Shown here: positions 27,492-36,809 of the stretch, in pieces
Position numbering within the stretch: position 1 is the stretch's first letter
Layout: each line of letters opens with the position of its first letter
Assembly (NCBI RefSeq): GCF_900113805.1
Contig: NZ_FOQT01000001.1
Location: 658,411 to 722,410 of the forward strand
DNA from: Halpernia frigidisoli
Lineage (GTDB): Bacteria; Bacteroidota; Bacteroidia; Flavobacteriales; Weeksellaceae
Length of the DNA stretch: 64,000 bases
Direction of reading: 5' to 3'
The notes under the pieces: model-generated
What the model saw: the letters and a program-made list of their open reading frames with translations, nothing else
The model's database searches: none
Told to the model about the DNA's origin: nothing
Made by a program: the position numbers and the translations under genes

Positions 27492-28868
27492 TTAGGAAAT
27501 GAACTGTAAATAGAATGTTGTGCCTTGATTTTTGACACTTTTTACGGAAATGGAAATGTTTTGAACTTCACACAATCTTTTTACGATAGAAAGACCAATT
27601 CCATTTCCAGGTATTTGAGAATTTCTGGAATCGTCTACTCTATAAAAACGATTGAACAATAAAGGTAATTTATCGGTTTCAATTCCAATTCCTTCGTCTG
27701 AAACGGACAGTATTTTTTCTAATGAATTCCAGGCAATATTTACAGAACCATTTATTTTATTGTATTTAATGGCATTAGAAATCAGGTTGTCTATTATTAA
27801 TTCAAACAAAATTGGATCTGCTAAAACTGAAATTTCTTCAGGAATGGTATTTTTGAGGTGTATGCTGTTTTCACCGGCACAAGTTTCGTGATTGAGAACG
27901 CTTTTTGCAACAATATTACGTAACACAATTTGTTCATAGTTTGCTTTTAAAACACTTGATTCCAACCGGGCCAACTGTAATAATTGATCGTGTAATTGTG
28001 ATAATCTATTGGTTTGACGCAATACTTCTTGCATTTTCGCTTCATATTGTTCGGCAGTTCGGGGTTTTCTTAAAAGCACTTCTATAATTCCTTTAATTGC
28101 CGTCAAAGGTGTTTGCATTTAGTGAGAAGCATCTGATGTAAATTGCTTTTGTTGGTAAAAACTATTTTCTAATCTGGTTAACAAGTGATTTATAGTAGTC
28201 GCTAATTGGTGTATTTCATCTTGATTTTCCGGTAATGGCAATCGAGAATTAATGTTGGTATAATTAATTTGTGAAGCAGAATGAATTAATTGATGAATGG
28301 GTGCAATGGCTTTGGAAGCCACAAAAGACATAATAAAATAGAGCATCAATAAAATAATAATATAAGTACTGATTAAAATGATCATCAAATTATGCAAAAC
28401 ATTATAGGATTCTTGTTGCGAAATTCCAATGGTAAGTTGACCAATTATTTTATGATGATCATTAAAAACAGGAAATTGTCCTTGTCTGATTTTTTGTTTA
28501 TTGATGGTCGAGTTATAAAAAACCACCGTTGTGTTTTTTGGATTAAAAAGAAAGTGATCGTCTTGTAAATTAACCGATTTGAAGACGCTATTTCCGTTTA
28601 CATCTACTATCTGAATAAATGTTGGATTTACTTCTATTTGCTTGTGTTCTGCTTCTTGCCATTCGGGCATTTTATTTACTATGATTTGGTGATCATCCCA
28701 ATCTAAATTGGCAAAAACTTCATTTTTCTCAGTTGTTATGTCATCATCTAAATGTTTATAAGAAGTATAATAGACCACACTATAAATAGCTATAAATGCG
28801 ACTGCTGTTAAGGAAGCTATCGCAAATAAATTATAAAAAGCAATTCTTTTTTTAAAACTAAATTTCAT
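27492..28868 (-). pseudogene. Sensor histidine kinase interrupted by an in-frame stop at the H-box
   Basis: Two abutting in-frame ORFs together form one complete kinase. The upstream part (28119-28868, 249 aa) has two transmembrane helices flanking a periplasmic sensor (about 35-155), a HAMP region and the start of the dimerisation helix, ending SDASH then TAA. The downstream part (27492-28118, 208 aa) continues at once with MQTPLTAIKG, then the N-box (ELIIDNLISNAIKYN), the G1 box (SDEGIGIETD), the F-box (FNRFYRVDD) and the G2 box (GNGIGLSIV). The normal sequence is SHELRTPL or SHEMQTPL, so a GAA Glu codon has become TAA. The HK start is 2 nt after the response-regulator stop. Unless the stop is read through or is a sequencing error, the kinase is split. 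Confidence 0.9.
28119..28121 (-). other. Nonsense codon directly after the phospho-accepting His of the kinase
   Basis: Minus strand reads CAC TAA ATG CAA ACA CCT. The stop takes the place of the conserved Glu that follows the H-box His, and an ATG immediately follows, so reinitiation on the downstream half is conceivable. Confidence 0.9.
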
Positions 28869-28870
28869 TC

Positions 28871-29542
28871 TTAGTCATTAATGATGTATCCAACTCCTCT
28901 GATGGTTTTTATAATTGATTCTTCGTTTTCCGTATCTAATTTTTTACGCAAAGTGTTGATAAAAACATCAATCACTGCGGTGTCTTTATCAAAATGAATG
29001 TCCCATATTTTTTCCATAATTCTGGAACGGCGACAAACTTTACCTTTATTGCGAAGTAATAATTCTAATAATCCGAATTCTTTTTGAGTTAATATAATTT
29101 GTTTCCCATTTTTAATTACTTGATGCGCATCAATATCCATTTGAATGGTACCAACTTTAAATAGTGATTGCTCACCAGTTTTATTTCGCATTAAAACTCT
29201 AATCCGCGCTAACAATTCTTCAAAAGCAAAAGGTTTTTTTAGATAATCATTTGCACCAGTTTCTAATCCGAAAATGGTATCATCTACTGTATCTTTTGCG
29301 GTTAAAAAAATAATCGGCACTTGTTGGTTTACTTTTCTTACGTTTCTACAAATTTCTATTCCACTCACACCCGGAAGCATCCAATCGAGTAACATCACAT
29401 CGTATTCATCTGCAAAATCTAAAGCCAATTCTAAACCTTTTCTTCCATTATCAGCAACATCTACAGCAAAACCTTCTTCCTCAAGTCCTTCTTTTAAAAA
29501 ACCAGATATAGCCGATTCGTCTTCTACAATTAAAATTCTCAT
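28871..29542 (-). CDS. OmpR-family two-component response regulator
   Basis: A 223-aa regulator. The receiver domain (about 1-115) has the acidic pair near residues 8-9 (VEDES), phospho-acceptor Asp53 in LLDWMLPG, the conserved Thr in FLTAKD and Lys in YLKKPF. A winged-helix DNA-binding domain follows (about 125-220), with 'LTQKEFGLLELLLRNKGKV' and 'VDVFINTLRKKLD'-like sequence and a C-terminal RGVGY hairpin. All key residues are intact, unlike the adjoining kinase. It probably controls the neighbouring metal/rubrerythrin genes, as inferred from position. Confidence 0.95.
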   Translation of the reverse strand: MRILIVEDESAISGFLKEGLEEEGFAVDVADNGRKGLELALDFADEYDVMLLDWMLPGVSGIEICRNVRKVNQQVPIIFLTAKDTVDDTIFGLETGANDYLKKPFAFEELLARIRVLMRNKTGEQSLFKVGTIQMDIDAHQVIKNGKQIILTQKEFGLLELLLRNKGKVCRRSRIMEKIWDIHFDKDTAVIDVFINTLRKKLDTENEESIIKTIRGVGYIIND

Positions 29543-29568
29543 TGCTAATTATTTTTTAAAGTTTTAAT

Positions 29569-30027
29569 CTATTTTTCACTAAAATCTGGTAATGCTAATT
29601 CTACACCCGCTCCGTGCTGGTAAACCAATTGTCCACCTAAATAAGCCGTGCGGGAAACACCACCAATTACAGAAGCAAATAATACAACACTTGCTATTTT
29701 AATCCATTTGTTTAAAAACTTAAACCAATTAGCGACAATGTATAAAATTGAGGTAATTATTGCAAGCCAAAGCGTTATTACTGCAGCACTTTCGTGTAAT
29801 TCAATTGCTTTTCCTAAAGTTCCGCCTTCCATACCTTCGCCAGCAGCATCACCAGACAAATAAGATGCAATTGTACCAAAAGTACCTAAAATCAAGAGGT
29901 AAAATGCTGTTTTATTGAAAAATGTTTTTTTTACAACAAATCCAGTTACTTCGCTAAGAAATCCGATCATAAGCAATGCTATCGGAAAATGTATAACCAT
30001 TGCGTGTAAATGTGTGGCACTAATCAT
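29569..30027 (-). CDS. DUF2231-type membrane protein (copy 2)
   Basis: A 152-aa protein with four hydrophobic segments. It has the same plan as the protein at 25852-26343: H6-x-H8 and H13-F-P at the N-terminus, 'YLSGDAAGEG' then 'ELHESAA', and 'SRTAYLGGQLVYQHG' near the end. The residue order His-x-His-x4-His-x-Pro is identical in both. It starts the minus-strand module, 26 nt before the response regulator. Probably the same function in a second subunit or redox role; not established. Confidence 0.75.
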   Translation of the reverse strand: MISATHLHAMVIHFPIALLMIGFLSEVTGFVVKKTFFNKTAFYLLILGTFGTIASYLSGDAAGEGMEGGTLGKAIELHESAAVITLWLAIITSILYIVANWFKFLNKWIKIASVVLFASVIGGVSRTAYLGGQLVYQHGAGVELALPDFSEK

Positions 30028-30242
30028 AATGTAAATATTTTTTACAAAGATTAAAAATCAGTATTTAGATTGGATTAATTAAATCTAAAGATTGCCTAAA
30101 ATAATTTTTAAAAGTAAAACATAGTAATTCTAACTTGTAACATCAAACTCAATTAATTCTTTGTCTGTATAGTTAATAGTAAAAAAAAATCAACCATGCT
30201 TTTAAAATAATTTGTATTATTATAAATTTCAGTGCTTTAAAA

Positions 30243-30276
30243 AACAAAAAAATCGCAGTAAAATTTACCGCGATTT
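30243..30276 (-). terminator. Terminator of the intact alcohol dehydrogenase
   Basis: Minus strand AAATCGCGGTAAA pairs with TTTACTGCGATTT and is followed by T-rich sequence. Its sequence differs from the terminator beside the dehydrogenase remnant. The remaining 30028-30242 gap holds AT-rich DNA with nothing recognisable. Confidence 0.8.
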
Positions 30277-30297
30277 CCTATTTATTTAAGATTGAGA

Positions 30298-31461
30298 TTA
30301 ATAACTCATTTCAACAATTTCTTTAACATTGTCTGGCGTCAAGTTTTTATGTTCGCCAATTCCCGTCATTTTTCTTTCGATAAAAGTATCTTTAATTTTA
30401 TCAGAAATACCTTCGTAATCTTTGGTGTAATCTGAAAGTTTAATATCAATTTCTAAACTTTTGAAAAATTCTTCCATTTTTTGAATGGCTTTTTCCGCTC
30501 TTTCATCAATTGAACCTTCAGTAATTCCCCAAACTCTTTCGCCATATTGCGCCAATTTTTCTTTTTTGGTTTCAAAATTAAAACGGTAGTGCGAAGGTGC
30601 AATTACGGCCAAAGTTCTAGCGTGATCAATTCCAAAATTGGCCGTTAATTCGTGACCAATCGCGTGAACTGCCCAATCTGTCGGCACACCTTTTTGGATC
30701 AAACCATTTAAAGCCATCGTGCAACACCACATAAAATTTCCTGCGGTATCGTAATTATAATCTTCATTAAGAAGCGGCTGCGACACTTCCTGCAAAGTTT
30801 GTAAAATACTTTCAGCAATCCTGTCCTGCAAAGTTGCCAAAGTCGGGTAGGTCATGTATTGTTCCAAAACGTGCATGTAAGCGTCCATCACGCCATTTGC
30901 CAATTGTTTTTTTGGAATACTTTTAATAACTTCCGGATCAAGAATTGAAAATTTTGGAAATAAACCTGGTCCTCCAGATGCTAGTTTTTCTTTTGTTTCT
31001 CTTCTTGAAACTACAAATCCAGAATTCATTTCTGAGCCGGTTGCAGGTAAAGTCAAAACACTTGCAAATTCTAATGCTTCGCCTTCTAAAACTCTCACAG
31101 GTTTTGTTAAAATATCCCAAGGTTCGCCTTCGTATTTTGCTGCGGCTGCAAGAAATTTTGTTCCGTCAATTACGGATCCACCGCCAACTGCTAAAAGAAA
31201 ATCTATGTTTTTTTCTTTAATGATTTTTAAAGCATCCATCAAAGTTTCATATTCCGGATTAGCGGGAATTCCGCCAAATTCTTCAACACTAAAATCTTTT
31301 AAAGCAGATTTTACCTGATCATAAATACCATTTTTTTTAATACTTCCACCGCCGTAAAGCATTAAAATTTTAGCGTCTTTTGGAAGTTCTTCTGTGATTT
31401 TTTCTATCGTATTTTTACCGAAAATAATTTTTGTCGGATTTTTAAATTCAAAGTTTAACAT
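30298..31461 (-). CDS. Iron-containing alcohol dehydrogenase (YqhD/butanol dehydrogenase type)
   Basis: A 387-aa cytosolic dehydrogenase. NAD(P) loops 'LMLYGGGSIKKNGIYDQV' and 'AVGGGSVIDGTKFLA' are characteristic of the YqhD/BDH branch. Metal ligands lie in 'NGVMDAYMHVLEQY' (Asp, His) and 'AVHAIGHELTANFGIDHA' (two His). The family uses NADPH to reduce aldehydes, including those from lipid peroxidation. It is the intact partner of the remnant at 24797. A TAAATTTG box lies 19 nt upstream. Confidence 0.95.
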   Translation of the reverse strand: MLNFEFKNPTKIIFGKNTIEKITEELPKDAKILMLYGGGSIKKNGIYDQVKSALKDFSVEEFGGIPANPEYETLMDALKIIKEKNIDFLLAVGGGSVIDGTKFLAAAAKYEGEPWDILTKPVRVLEGEALEFASVLTLPATGSEMNSGFVVSRRETKEKLASGGPGLFPKFSILDPEVIKSIPKKQLANGVMDAYMHVLEQYMTYPTLATLQDRIAESILQTLQEVSQPLLNEDYNYDTAGNFMWCCTMALNGLIQKGVPTDWAVHAIGHELTANFGIDHARTLAVIAPSHYRFNFETKKEKLAQYGERVWGITEGSIDERAEKAIQKMEEFFKSLEIDIKLSDYTKDYEGISDKIKDTFIERKMTGIGEHKNLTPDNVKEIVEMSY

Positions 31462-31479
31462 ATATTTTATTTAATGATG

Positions 31480-31487
31480 CAAATTTA
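31480..31487 (-). promoter_or_regulatory. -7 box of the alcohol dehydrogenase
   Basis: Minus strand TAAATTTG, exact match to TAnnTTTG, 19 nt before the ATG. No good -33 TTTG was seen. Confidence 0.55.
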
Positions 31488-31640
31488 CGGATTGCCATTT
31501 TAAAATGCTGATAAATGAATGATAGATAAATGAGATAAAGAGAAGAAACACTTTAAAATCAACAGATTTTACGGAGATAAGTTTAACTCGTTTTATACTT
31601 TCTTAACATCTGAAAACTTCCTTTAAACCTAAAAATTCCG

Positions 31641-31648
31641 TACTTTTG
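31641..31648 (+). promoter_or_regulatory. -7 box of uvrA
   Basis: TACTTTTG matches TAnnTTTG, giving a leader of about 45 nt. No clear -33 element. Confidence 0.5.
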
Positions 31649-31697
31649 TAAGATTGCAGATTTCTAAAATTCTGTGGTTTTAAAAGTAAAAATTTAA

Positions 31698-34532
31698 ATG
31701 AGCGACAGCAAAGAATATATAGAAGTTTACGGAGCCCGTGAACACAATTTAAAAAACATTGACGTTAAAATTCCGAGAAATGAACTGGTCGTCATTACCG
31801 GACTTTCCGGAAGTGGAAAATCTTCCCTGGCTTTTGACACTATTTTCGCCGAAGGACAAAGGCGTTATATCGAAACTTTTTCGGCTTATGCGAGACAGTT
31901 TTTGGGCGGTTTAGAACGTCCCGATGTTGATAAAATTGACGGACTTTCCCCAGTAATTGCAATTGAGCAAAAAACAACGAATAAAAATCCACGTTCTACG
32001 GTTGGAACGGTGACGGAACTTTACGATTATCTACGTTTGCTTTTCGCGCGCGTTTCAGATGCTTATTCTCAAACTTCTGGCAGAAAACTCGTGAGTTATA
32101 CGGAAGAGCAAATCCTTGAAACCATTAAAGAAAATTACCAAGACCAAAAAGTGCTTTTGCTTGCGCCGGTCGTACGTTCCAGAAAAGGACATTACCATGA
32201 ACTTTTTGTGCAATATGCGAAGAAGGGTTACGGTCAAGCAAGAATTGACGGCGAATTACAAGATATTGAGTACGATTTAAAACTCGACCGTTACAAAACC
32301 CACGATATTGATATTGTGATCGACCGCTGGATCATCGGCGAAATGGCTTCAGAACTAAGAATGGAAAAATCTCTGAAAACCGCGATGCAAATGGGTGATG
32401 GTTTAATCGGAATTCAAAATCATGAAACTGGGGAATTGCAGTATTTTTCCCGAAATTTAATGGATGACGATACGGGAAATTCTTTGGCATTGCCCGAACC
32501 GAACACGTTCTCATTTAATTCCCCAAAAGGAAGTTGCCCAAATTGCAAAGGTCTGGGAATGGTAAAAAGAATTAACACTGATCATTTTGTAGAAAATCCG
32601 AAACTTTCCATTAACCAAGGCGCATTGTTGCCGTTGGAAGATATTAAATCCAATAAATGGATTTTGGGTCAAATTAAAAATATTCTTGAAATTTTTGGTC
32701 AGGATTTATCAACGCCGTTCAATAAAATTGATGAAGAAGCCTTTGATTATATTTACAATGGCTGTCATAAAGAAATTAGTAAAGATTTAAAACACGCCGG
32801 AATTACCAAAAAAATTAAAGTAAATTTTGACGGATTAATTCCCATTTTGGAAGAAATGGTGGAAAACAAGGAAAGTTATGACGCTGTTTTAATTGAGCGT
32901 CATTTTACCACCGAAGAAATTTGTCCTGTTTGCCACGGAACTCGATTGATGGCTTCCAGTTTAAGTTTTAAAATTGACGGCCAAAATATTGCAGAAATTA
33001 ATGCGTTACCGCTCTCAGAATTAATGGACTGGCTTATTCAAATTGAACCAAAATTTAGCAAAAATAAAAAAATAATCGCCCACGAAATTTTAAAGGAAAT
33101 CCGCACAAGATTGCAATTTCTTTTAGATGTTGGATTAGAATATTTAAGTTTAAGCCGAAGTTCACGAACGCTTTCTGGTGGGGAATCTCAAAGGATTCGT
33201 TTGGCGACACAAATTGGTTCGCAACTCGTGAATGTGCTTTATATTTTGGATGAACCTTCAATTGGTTTGCACCAAAGAGACAATGAAAGATTGATTGCTT
33301 CATTAAAAAATCTTCGTGATATCGGTAATTCCGTGATTGTTGTGGAGCATGATAAAGATATGATCTTGGAAGCGGATGAAGTTTTGGATATTGGTCCAAG
33401 AGCGGGAAAATTCGGTGGCGAAATTCTTTGGCAGGGAAAACCAGCAGATTTATTAAAAGCCGACACGATCACGGCAGATTATATAAATGGAAAAAGAAAA
33501 ATTCCAATTCCAGAAGTCAGAAGAGAAGGCAACGGAAAATCAATTGTTTTAAAAGGCGCGACAGGAAATAATTTAAAAAATGTCAATCTCGAAATTCCCT
33601 TAGGAAAATTGGTTGTCGTAACCGGAATTTCCGGCAGTGGAAAATCCTCCTTAATTAATGGAACGCTTTATCCGATTCTTAATCAGCACATTTACAGAGC
33701 AGTAAAAGAACCTTTGCCTTATAAAAAAATTGAAGGAATCGATAATATCGACAAAATTGTGGATGTTGATCAAAGTCCGATTGGTAGAACGCCGCGTTCA
33801 AATCCCGCGACTTATACCGGAATGTTTACCGATATTAGAAATCTTTTTGCAGAATTACCGGAAAGTAAAATCCGTGGTTACAAACCGGGAAGATTTTCTT
33901 TTAACGTAAAAGGCGGACGCTGCGAAACTTGTCAAGGCGGCGGTTTGAAAGTCATTGAAATGAATTTTTTACCCGATGTTTATGTTCATTGCGAAACCTG
34001 TCATGGCAAAAGATTTAACCGAGAAACACTTGAAGTTCGTTACAAAGGAAAATCCATTTCCGATGTTTTGGAAATGACGATTGATGAAGCCGTGGATTTT
34101 TTCCAGCCAATTCCTAAAATTTTCATTAAAGTGAAGACTTTACAAGATGTTGGTTTGGGTTATATCACTCTTGGTCAACAATCTACGACACTTTCTGGTG
34201 GCGAAGCGCAGCGTATCAAACTCGCCACAGAATTATCTAAAAGAAATACTGGAAATACGCTTTATATTTTAGATGAACCCACGACAGGACTACATTTCGA
34301 GGACGTTCGGGTTTTAATGGAAGCCATCAATCAACTGGTAGAACTAGGGAATTCTTTTGTTATTATTGAGCATAATTTAGATGTTATAAAACTCGCAGAT
34401 CACATTATCGATGTCGGTCCAGAAGGTGGAAAAAATGGTGGCGAAATTATCGCAAAAGGAACACCGGAACAGGTTGCAAAATCGAAAAGATCTTTGACAG
34501 CGCCGTTTTTGAGGAAAGAATTGGAAGTTTAA
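31698..34532 (+). CDS. uvrA: Excinuclease ABC subunit A
   Basis: A 944-aa damage-recognition ATPase of nucleotide excision repair. Two ABC ATPase modules show Walker [10 protein letters not shown] (near residue 36) and GISGSGKSS (near 650), with signatures [15 protein letters not shown] and [15 protein letters not shown] and Walker [17 protein letters not shown]. Zinc-binding sets are seen at [14 protein letters not shown] and 'CETCQGG ... CETCHG'. Length is typical. It is probably monocistronic. Confidence 0.98.
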   Translation: MSDSKEYIEVYGAREHNLKNIDVKIPRNELVVITGLSGSGKSSLAFDTIFAEGQRRYIETFSAYARQFLGGLERPDVDKIDGLSPVIAIEQKTTNKNPRSTVGTVTELYDYLRLLFARVSDAYSQTSGRKLVSYTEEQILETIKENYQDQKVLLLAPVVRSRKGHYHELFVQYAKKGYGQARIDGELQDIEYDLKLDRYKTHDIDIVIDRWIIGEMASELRMEKSLKTAMQMGDGLIGIQNHETGELQYFSRNLMDDDTGNSLALPEPNTFSFNSPKGSCPNCKGLGMVKRINTDHFVENPKLSINQGALLPLEDIKSNKWILGQIKNILEIFGQDLSTPFNKIDEEAFDYIYNGCHKEISKDLKHAGITKKIKVNFDGLIPILEEMVENKESYDAVLIERHFTTEEICPVCHGTRLMASSLSFKIDGQNIAEINALPLSELMDWLIQIEPKFSKNKKIIAHEILKEIRTRLQFLLDVGLEYLSLSRSSRTLSGGESQRIRLATQIGSQLVNVLYILDEPSIGLHQRDNERLIASLKNLRDIGNSVIVVEHDKDMILEADEVLDIGPRAGKFGGEILWQGKPADLLKADTITADYINGKRKIPIPEVRREGNGKSIVLKGATGNNLKNVNLEIPLGKLVVVTGISGSGKSSLINGTLYPILNQHIYRAVKEPLPYKKIEGIDNIDKIVDVDQSPIGRTPRSNPATYTGMFTDIRNLFAELPESKIRGYKPGRFSFNVKGGRCETCQGGGLKVIEMNFLPDVYVHCETCHGKRFNRETLEVRYKGKSISDVLEMTIDEAVDFFQPIPKIFIKVKTLQDVGLGYITLGQQSTTLSGGEAQRIKLATELSKRNTGNTLYILDEPTTGLHFEDVRVLMEAINQLVELGNSFVIIEHNLDVIKLADHIIDVGPEGGKNGGEIIAKGTPEQVAKSKRSLTAPFLRKELEV

Positions 34533-34650
34533 ATTTTATTTAAGATAAATATTTAAAAGTTTTAAATTAATTTACAGAAAATTGAAAAAATATTGTAAAA
34601 ATCAATTTAAATTTGAAGCCAAGTTTGAAGTTTAAATTAAACTAAATGAT

Positions 34651-35317
34651 ATGGTCGAAATTATCTTAAAAACAAAGCCAATTCAGCGGGCGATAATTAG
34701 TTTAATAATTGCATTAATAGTGGGATTTTCCGCTCATATTATAGGTACAAAAATTCTATTTTCACTCACGTTTTCATGGGTTGCTTTTGCCATCATTTTT
34801 TTGATTCTAAACTGGGTTATTGTCTTCAAAAGAAAATTGGAAGGAATTCGAAAAAAAAGCGCGTGAAGATGATGGAAGCGCTAGTTTTGTTTTTTTTATC
34901 ATCCTGATTTCTTCCGTCTCAAGTATGTTTGCGGTTTTGATGCTAATAATTTCTAAAGATGACGCCGTCCGTGAAACTTCTTATTATCTTCCTACTGTAA
35001 TTTCAGCGATGATATTGGCGTGGGCAACTGTTCATACACAATTTTTGTTTCATTATGCACATGAATATTATGATAAGGATGAGAAATGGAACAAAAAGCA
35101 GGCAGAAGGTTTGAATTTCCCCGGTGACGAATATCCCGATTATCTGGATTTTGCATATTATTCGTTTTGTATCGGTTGCACATTTCAGGTTTCAGATGTT
35201 GAAACAACCAGCAAAAGACTTAGAAATATAACGCTCATCCACAGTTTGATTTCATTTTTTATGAATACTTTTGTGGTGGCTTTAACGATTAATATGATTG
35301 CGGGATTAAGCAACTAA
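34651..35317 (+). pseudogene. DUF1345 family membrane protein gene with a frameshift at an A8 run
   Basis: Two overlapping ORFs represent one protein. The first (34651-34866, 71 aa) has two helices and ends at FKRKLEGIRKKSA. The second frame continues with 'KAREDDGSASFVFFIILIS', more helices and 'LAWATVHTQFLFHYAHEYY', typical of DUF1345. Reading across, FKRKLEGIRKK-AREDDGS gives an unbroken product of about 222 aa if the A8 at 34851-34858 were A7. The extra base may be a true mutation, a sequencing error or a slippage site. Function of DUF1345 is unknown. Confidence 0.8.
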
Positions 35318-35341
35318 TTTAATTTAAAAAATATATTTATT

Positions 35342-35839
35342 TTGAACTACGAGATCCGAGAAATGCAACCCGAAGATGGGGAAGTGGTACTTAAAATTTT
35401 CCAAGAAGGTATCGATTCTGAAAATGCGACTTTTGATAAAGAACCACCGACCTGGGAAGTTTGGGACACCAAACATTTTAATCTTTGCCGCTGGATTTTG
35501 GAAGATGAAAACAACGAAATAGTTGGTTGGGCAGCAATTCAACCGGTTAGTAACCGAGATTGTTTTCGTGGCGTGGCGGAAGTCAGTATTTATTTGACGT
35601 CAAAAGCGCAGGGAAAAGGTCTTGGCCAAATGTTGTTGCAAAAACTAATTTTAGACAGCGAAGAAAAAGAGTTCTGGACTTTGCAATCCGGGATTTTTCC
35701 TGAAAACGAAGCGAGTATTGCAGTTCACCATAAGTTCGGATTTGTCACCGTTGGAAGACGTGAAAAAATCGGGCAAATGAATGGGAAATGGCGGGATATA
35801 ATTCTTTTGGAACGCCGCTCAAAAACCGTTGGGATTTAA
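35342..35839 (+). CDS. GNAT family N-acetyltransferase (phosphinothricin acetyltransferase-like)
   Basis: A 165-aa acetyltransferase. TTG is the chosen start, since it precedes the conserved 'NYEIREMQPEDGEVVLKIF' and there is no upstream ATG. The region 'FRGVAEVSIYLTSKAQGKGLG' carries the acetyl-CoA-binding Q/RxxGxG/A motif. 'SGIFPENEASIAVHHKFGFVTVGRR' is the usual C-terminal PAT/Bar-type block. Such enzymes acetylate amino groups of phosphinothricin, methionine sulfoximine or similar compounds; the natural target is unknown. Confidence 0.85.
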   Translation: MNYEIREMQPEDGEVVLKIFQEGIDSENATFDKEPPTWEVWDTKHFNLCRWILEDENNEIVGWAAIQPVSNRDCFRGVAEVSIYLTSKAQGKGLGQMLLQKLILDSEEKEFWTLQSGIFPENEASIAVHHKFGFVTVGRREKIGQMNGKWRDIILLERRSKTVGI

Positions 35840-35849
35840 TTCATATATT

Positions 35850-36004
35850 TTTTTTCTCGCAGATTAATCAGATTCCGCAGATTTGTTTTATTGAAATTCT
35901 TTGCTAAATGAAATCACAGATTCGACGAAGTCAAATGCCTCTGCGAACTTTAAATTGAAATAGTTACTATAAAAAATCTTTGCGAACTCTGCGTTGAAGA
36001 CTTT
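35850..36004 (+). repeat. CGCAGATT-type intergenic repeat, family 2, copy E
   Basis: Begins TCTCGCAGATTAATCAGATT then CCGCAGATTTG and ends with CTTTGCGAACTCTGCG. The first 30 bases align with copy D, and both copies lie downstream of a plus-strand stop and upstream of another plus-strand gene. The centre differs. Confidence 0.65.
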
Positions 36005-36041
36005 TCATTACTACAATAATGCTAATTTTTAAATAAATTTC

Positions 36042-36809
36042 TTGAAAAAACTCACCAAATTTTTACTCAATAAAATTCCACGACCAATTCTCATTAACAT
36101 GAGCATTTTGGCGCGACCACTCATTATTTTATTTTTTAAGGGAAAAAACTTCACAGATCCAATTGATGGAAATTCTTACCGAAAATTCATGCCTTACGGA
36201 TACGGAAAACAAAGGGAAAATGCACTTTCACCAGGCACTTTAAGCTTAGAAAGACACCGTCAAATGTGGCTATATCTAAAAAATGAAACCGATTTTTTTA
36301 CGAAAAATTATAAGGTTTTACACATGGCGCCGGAACAGTCTTTTTTCAAAAGATTTCGGAAAATGAAAAATCTGGATTATTTAACAGCCGATTTATTCTC
36401 ACCAATCGTAGATGTAAAAGCTGATATTTTAGATCTTCCTTTTGAAAATGAAAGTTTTGATGTTGTTTTTTGCAATCACGTTTTGGAACATATTGAAGAC
36501 GATAGAAAAGCAATGTCTGAACTTTTTCGTGTGCTGAAACCCGGCGGTTGGGGAATTATCCAAGTTCCGATGAAAAATTCTTTAGAAAAAACTTACGAAG
36601 ATTTTACGATAAAAGATCCAAAAGAACGACAAAAACATTTCGGACAATACGATCACGTTCGCTGGTATGGAATGGACTATTTTCAACGTTTGGAATGTGT
36701 CGGCTTTAAAGTAGATATCAATTATTATTCTAAAAAATTCTCTGCAGAAGATCGCAAACGCTTTGCTTTAATGGAAAATGAGATTTTGCCGGTTGTTTAT
36801 AAATCCTAA
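36042..36809 (+). CDS. Class I SAM-dependent methyltransferase
   Basis: A 255-aa protein from a TTG start; no ATG precedes the conserved region. The Rossmann core is seen at 'YKVLHMAPEQSFFKRF', 'DYLTADLFSPIVDVKADI', 'FDVVFCNHVLEHIEDD' and 'ELFRVLKPGGWGIIQVPM', the pattern of a type 11 methyltransferase. An N-terminal hydrophobic stretch (about 18-33) may bind a membrane. Its acceptor is unknown. It converges with ligD and the two overlap by 4 nt at their ends. Confidence 0.88.
   Translation: MKKLTKFLLNKIPRPILINMSILARPLIILFFKGKNFTDPIDGNSYRKFMPYGYGKQRENALSPGTLSLERHRQMWLYLKNETDFFTKNYKVLHMAPEQSFFKRFRKMKNLDYLTADLFSPIVDVKADILDLPFENESFDVVFCNHVLEHIEDDRKAMSELFRVLKPGGWGIIQVPMKNSLEKTYEDFTIKDPKERQKHFGQYDHVRWYGMDYFQRLECVGFKVDINYYSKKFSAEDRKRFALMENEILPVVYKS

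Noticed and set aside
24942..30027. Integrative element with its own integrase
   Set aside because: No integrase, transposase or mobilisation gene was found in or next to the module; the insertion idea rests only on the dehydrogenase tail.
31500..31600. Possible degenerate copy of the CGCAGATT repeat (CAGATTTTACGGAG)
   Set aside because: Only a short word matches; no second half or foldback was found.
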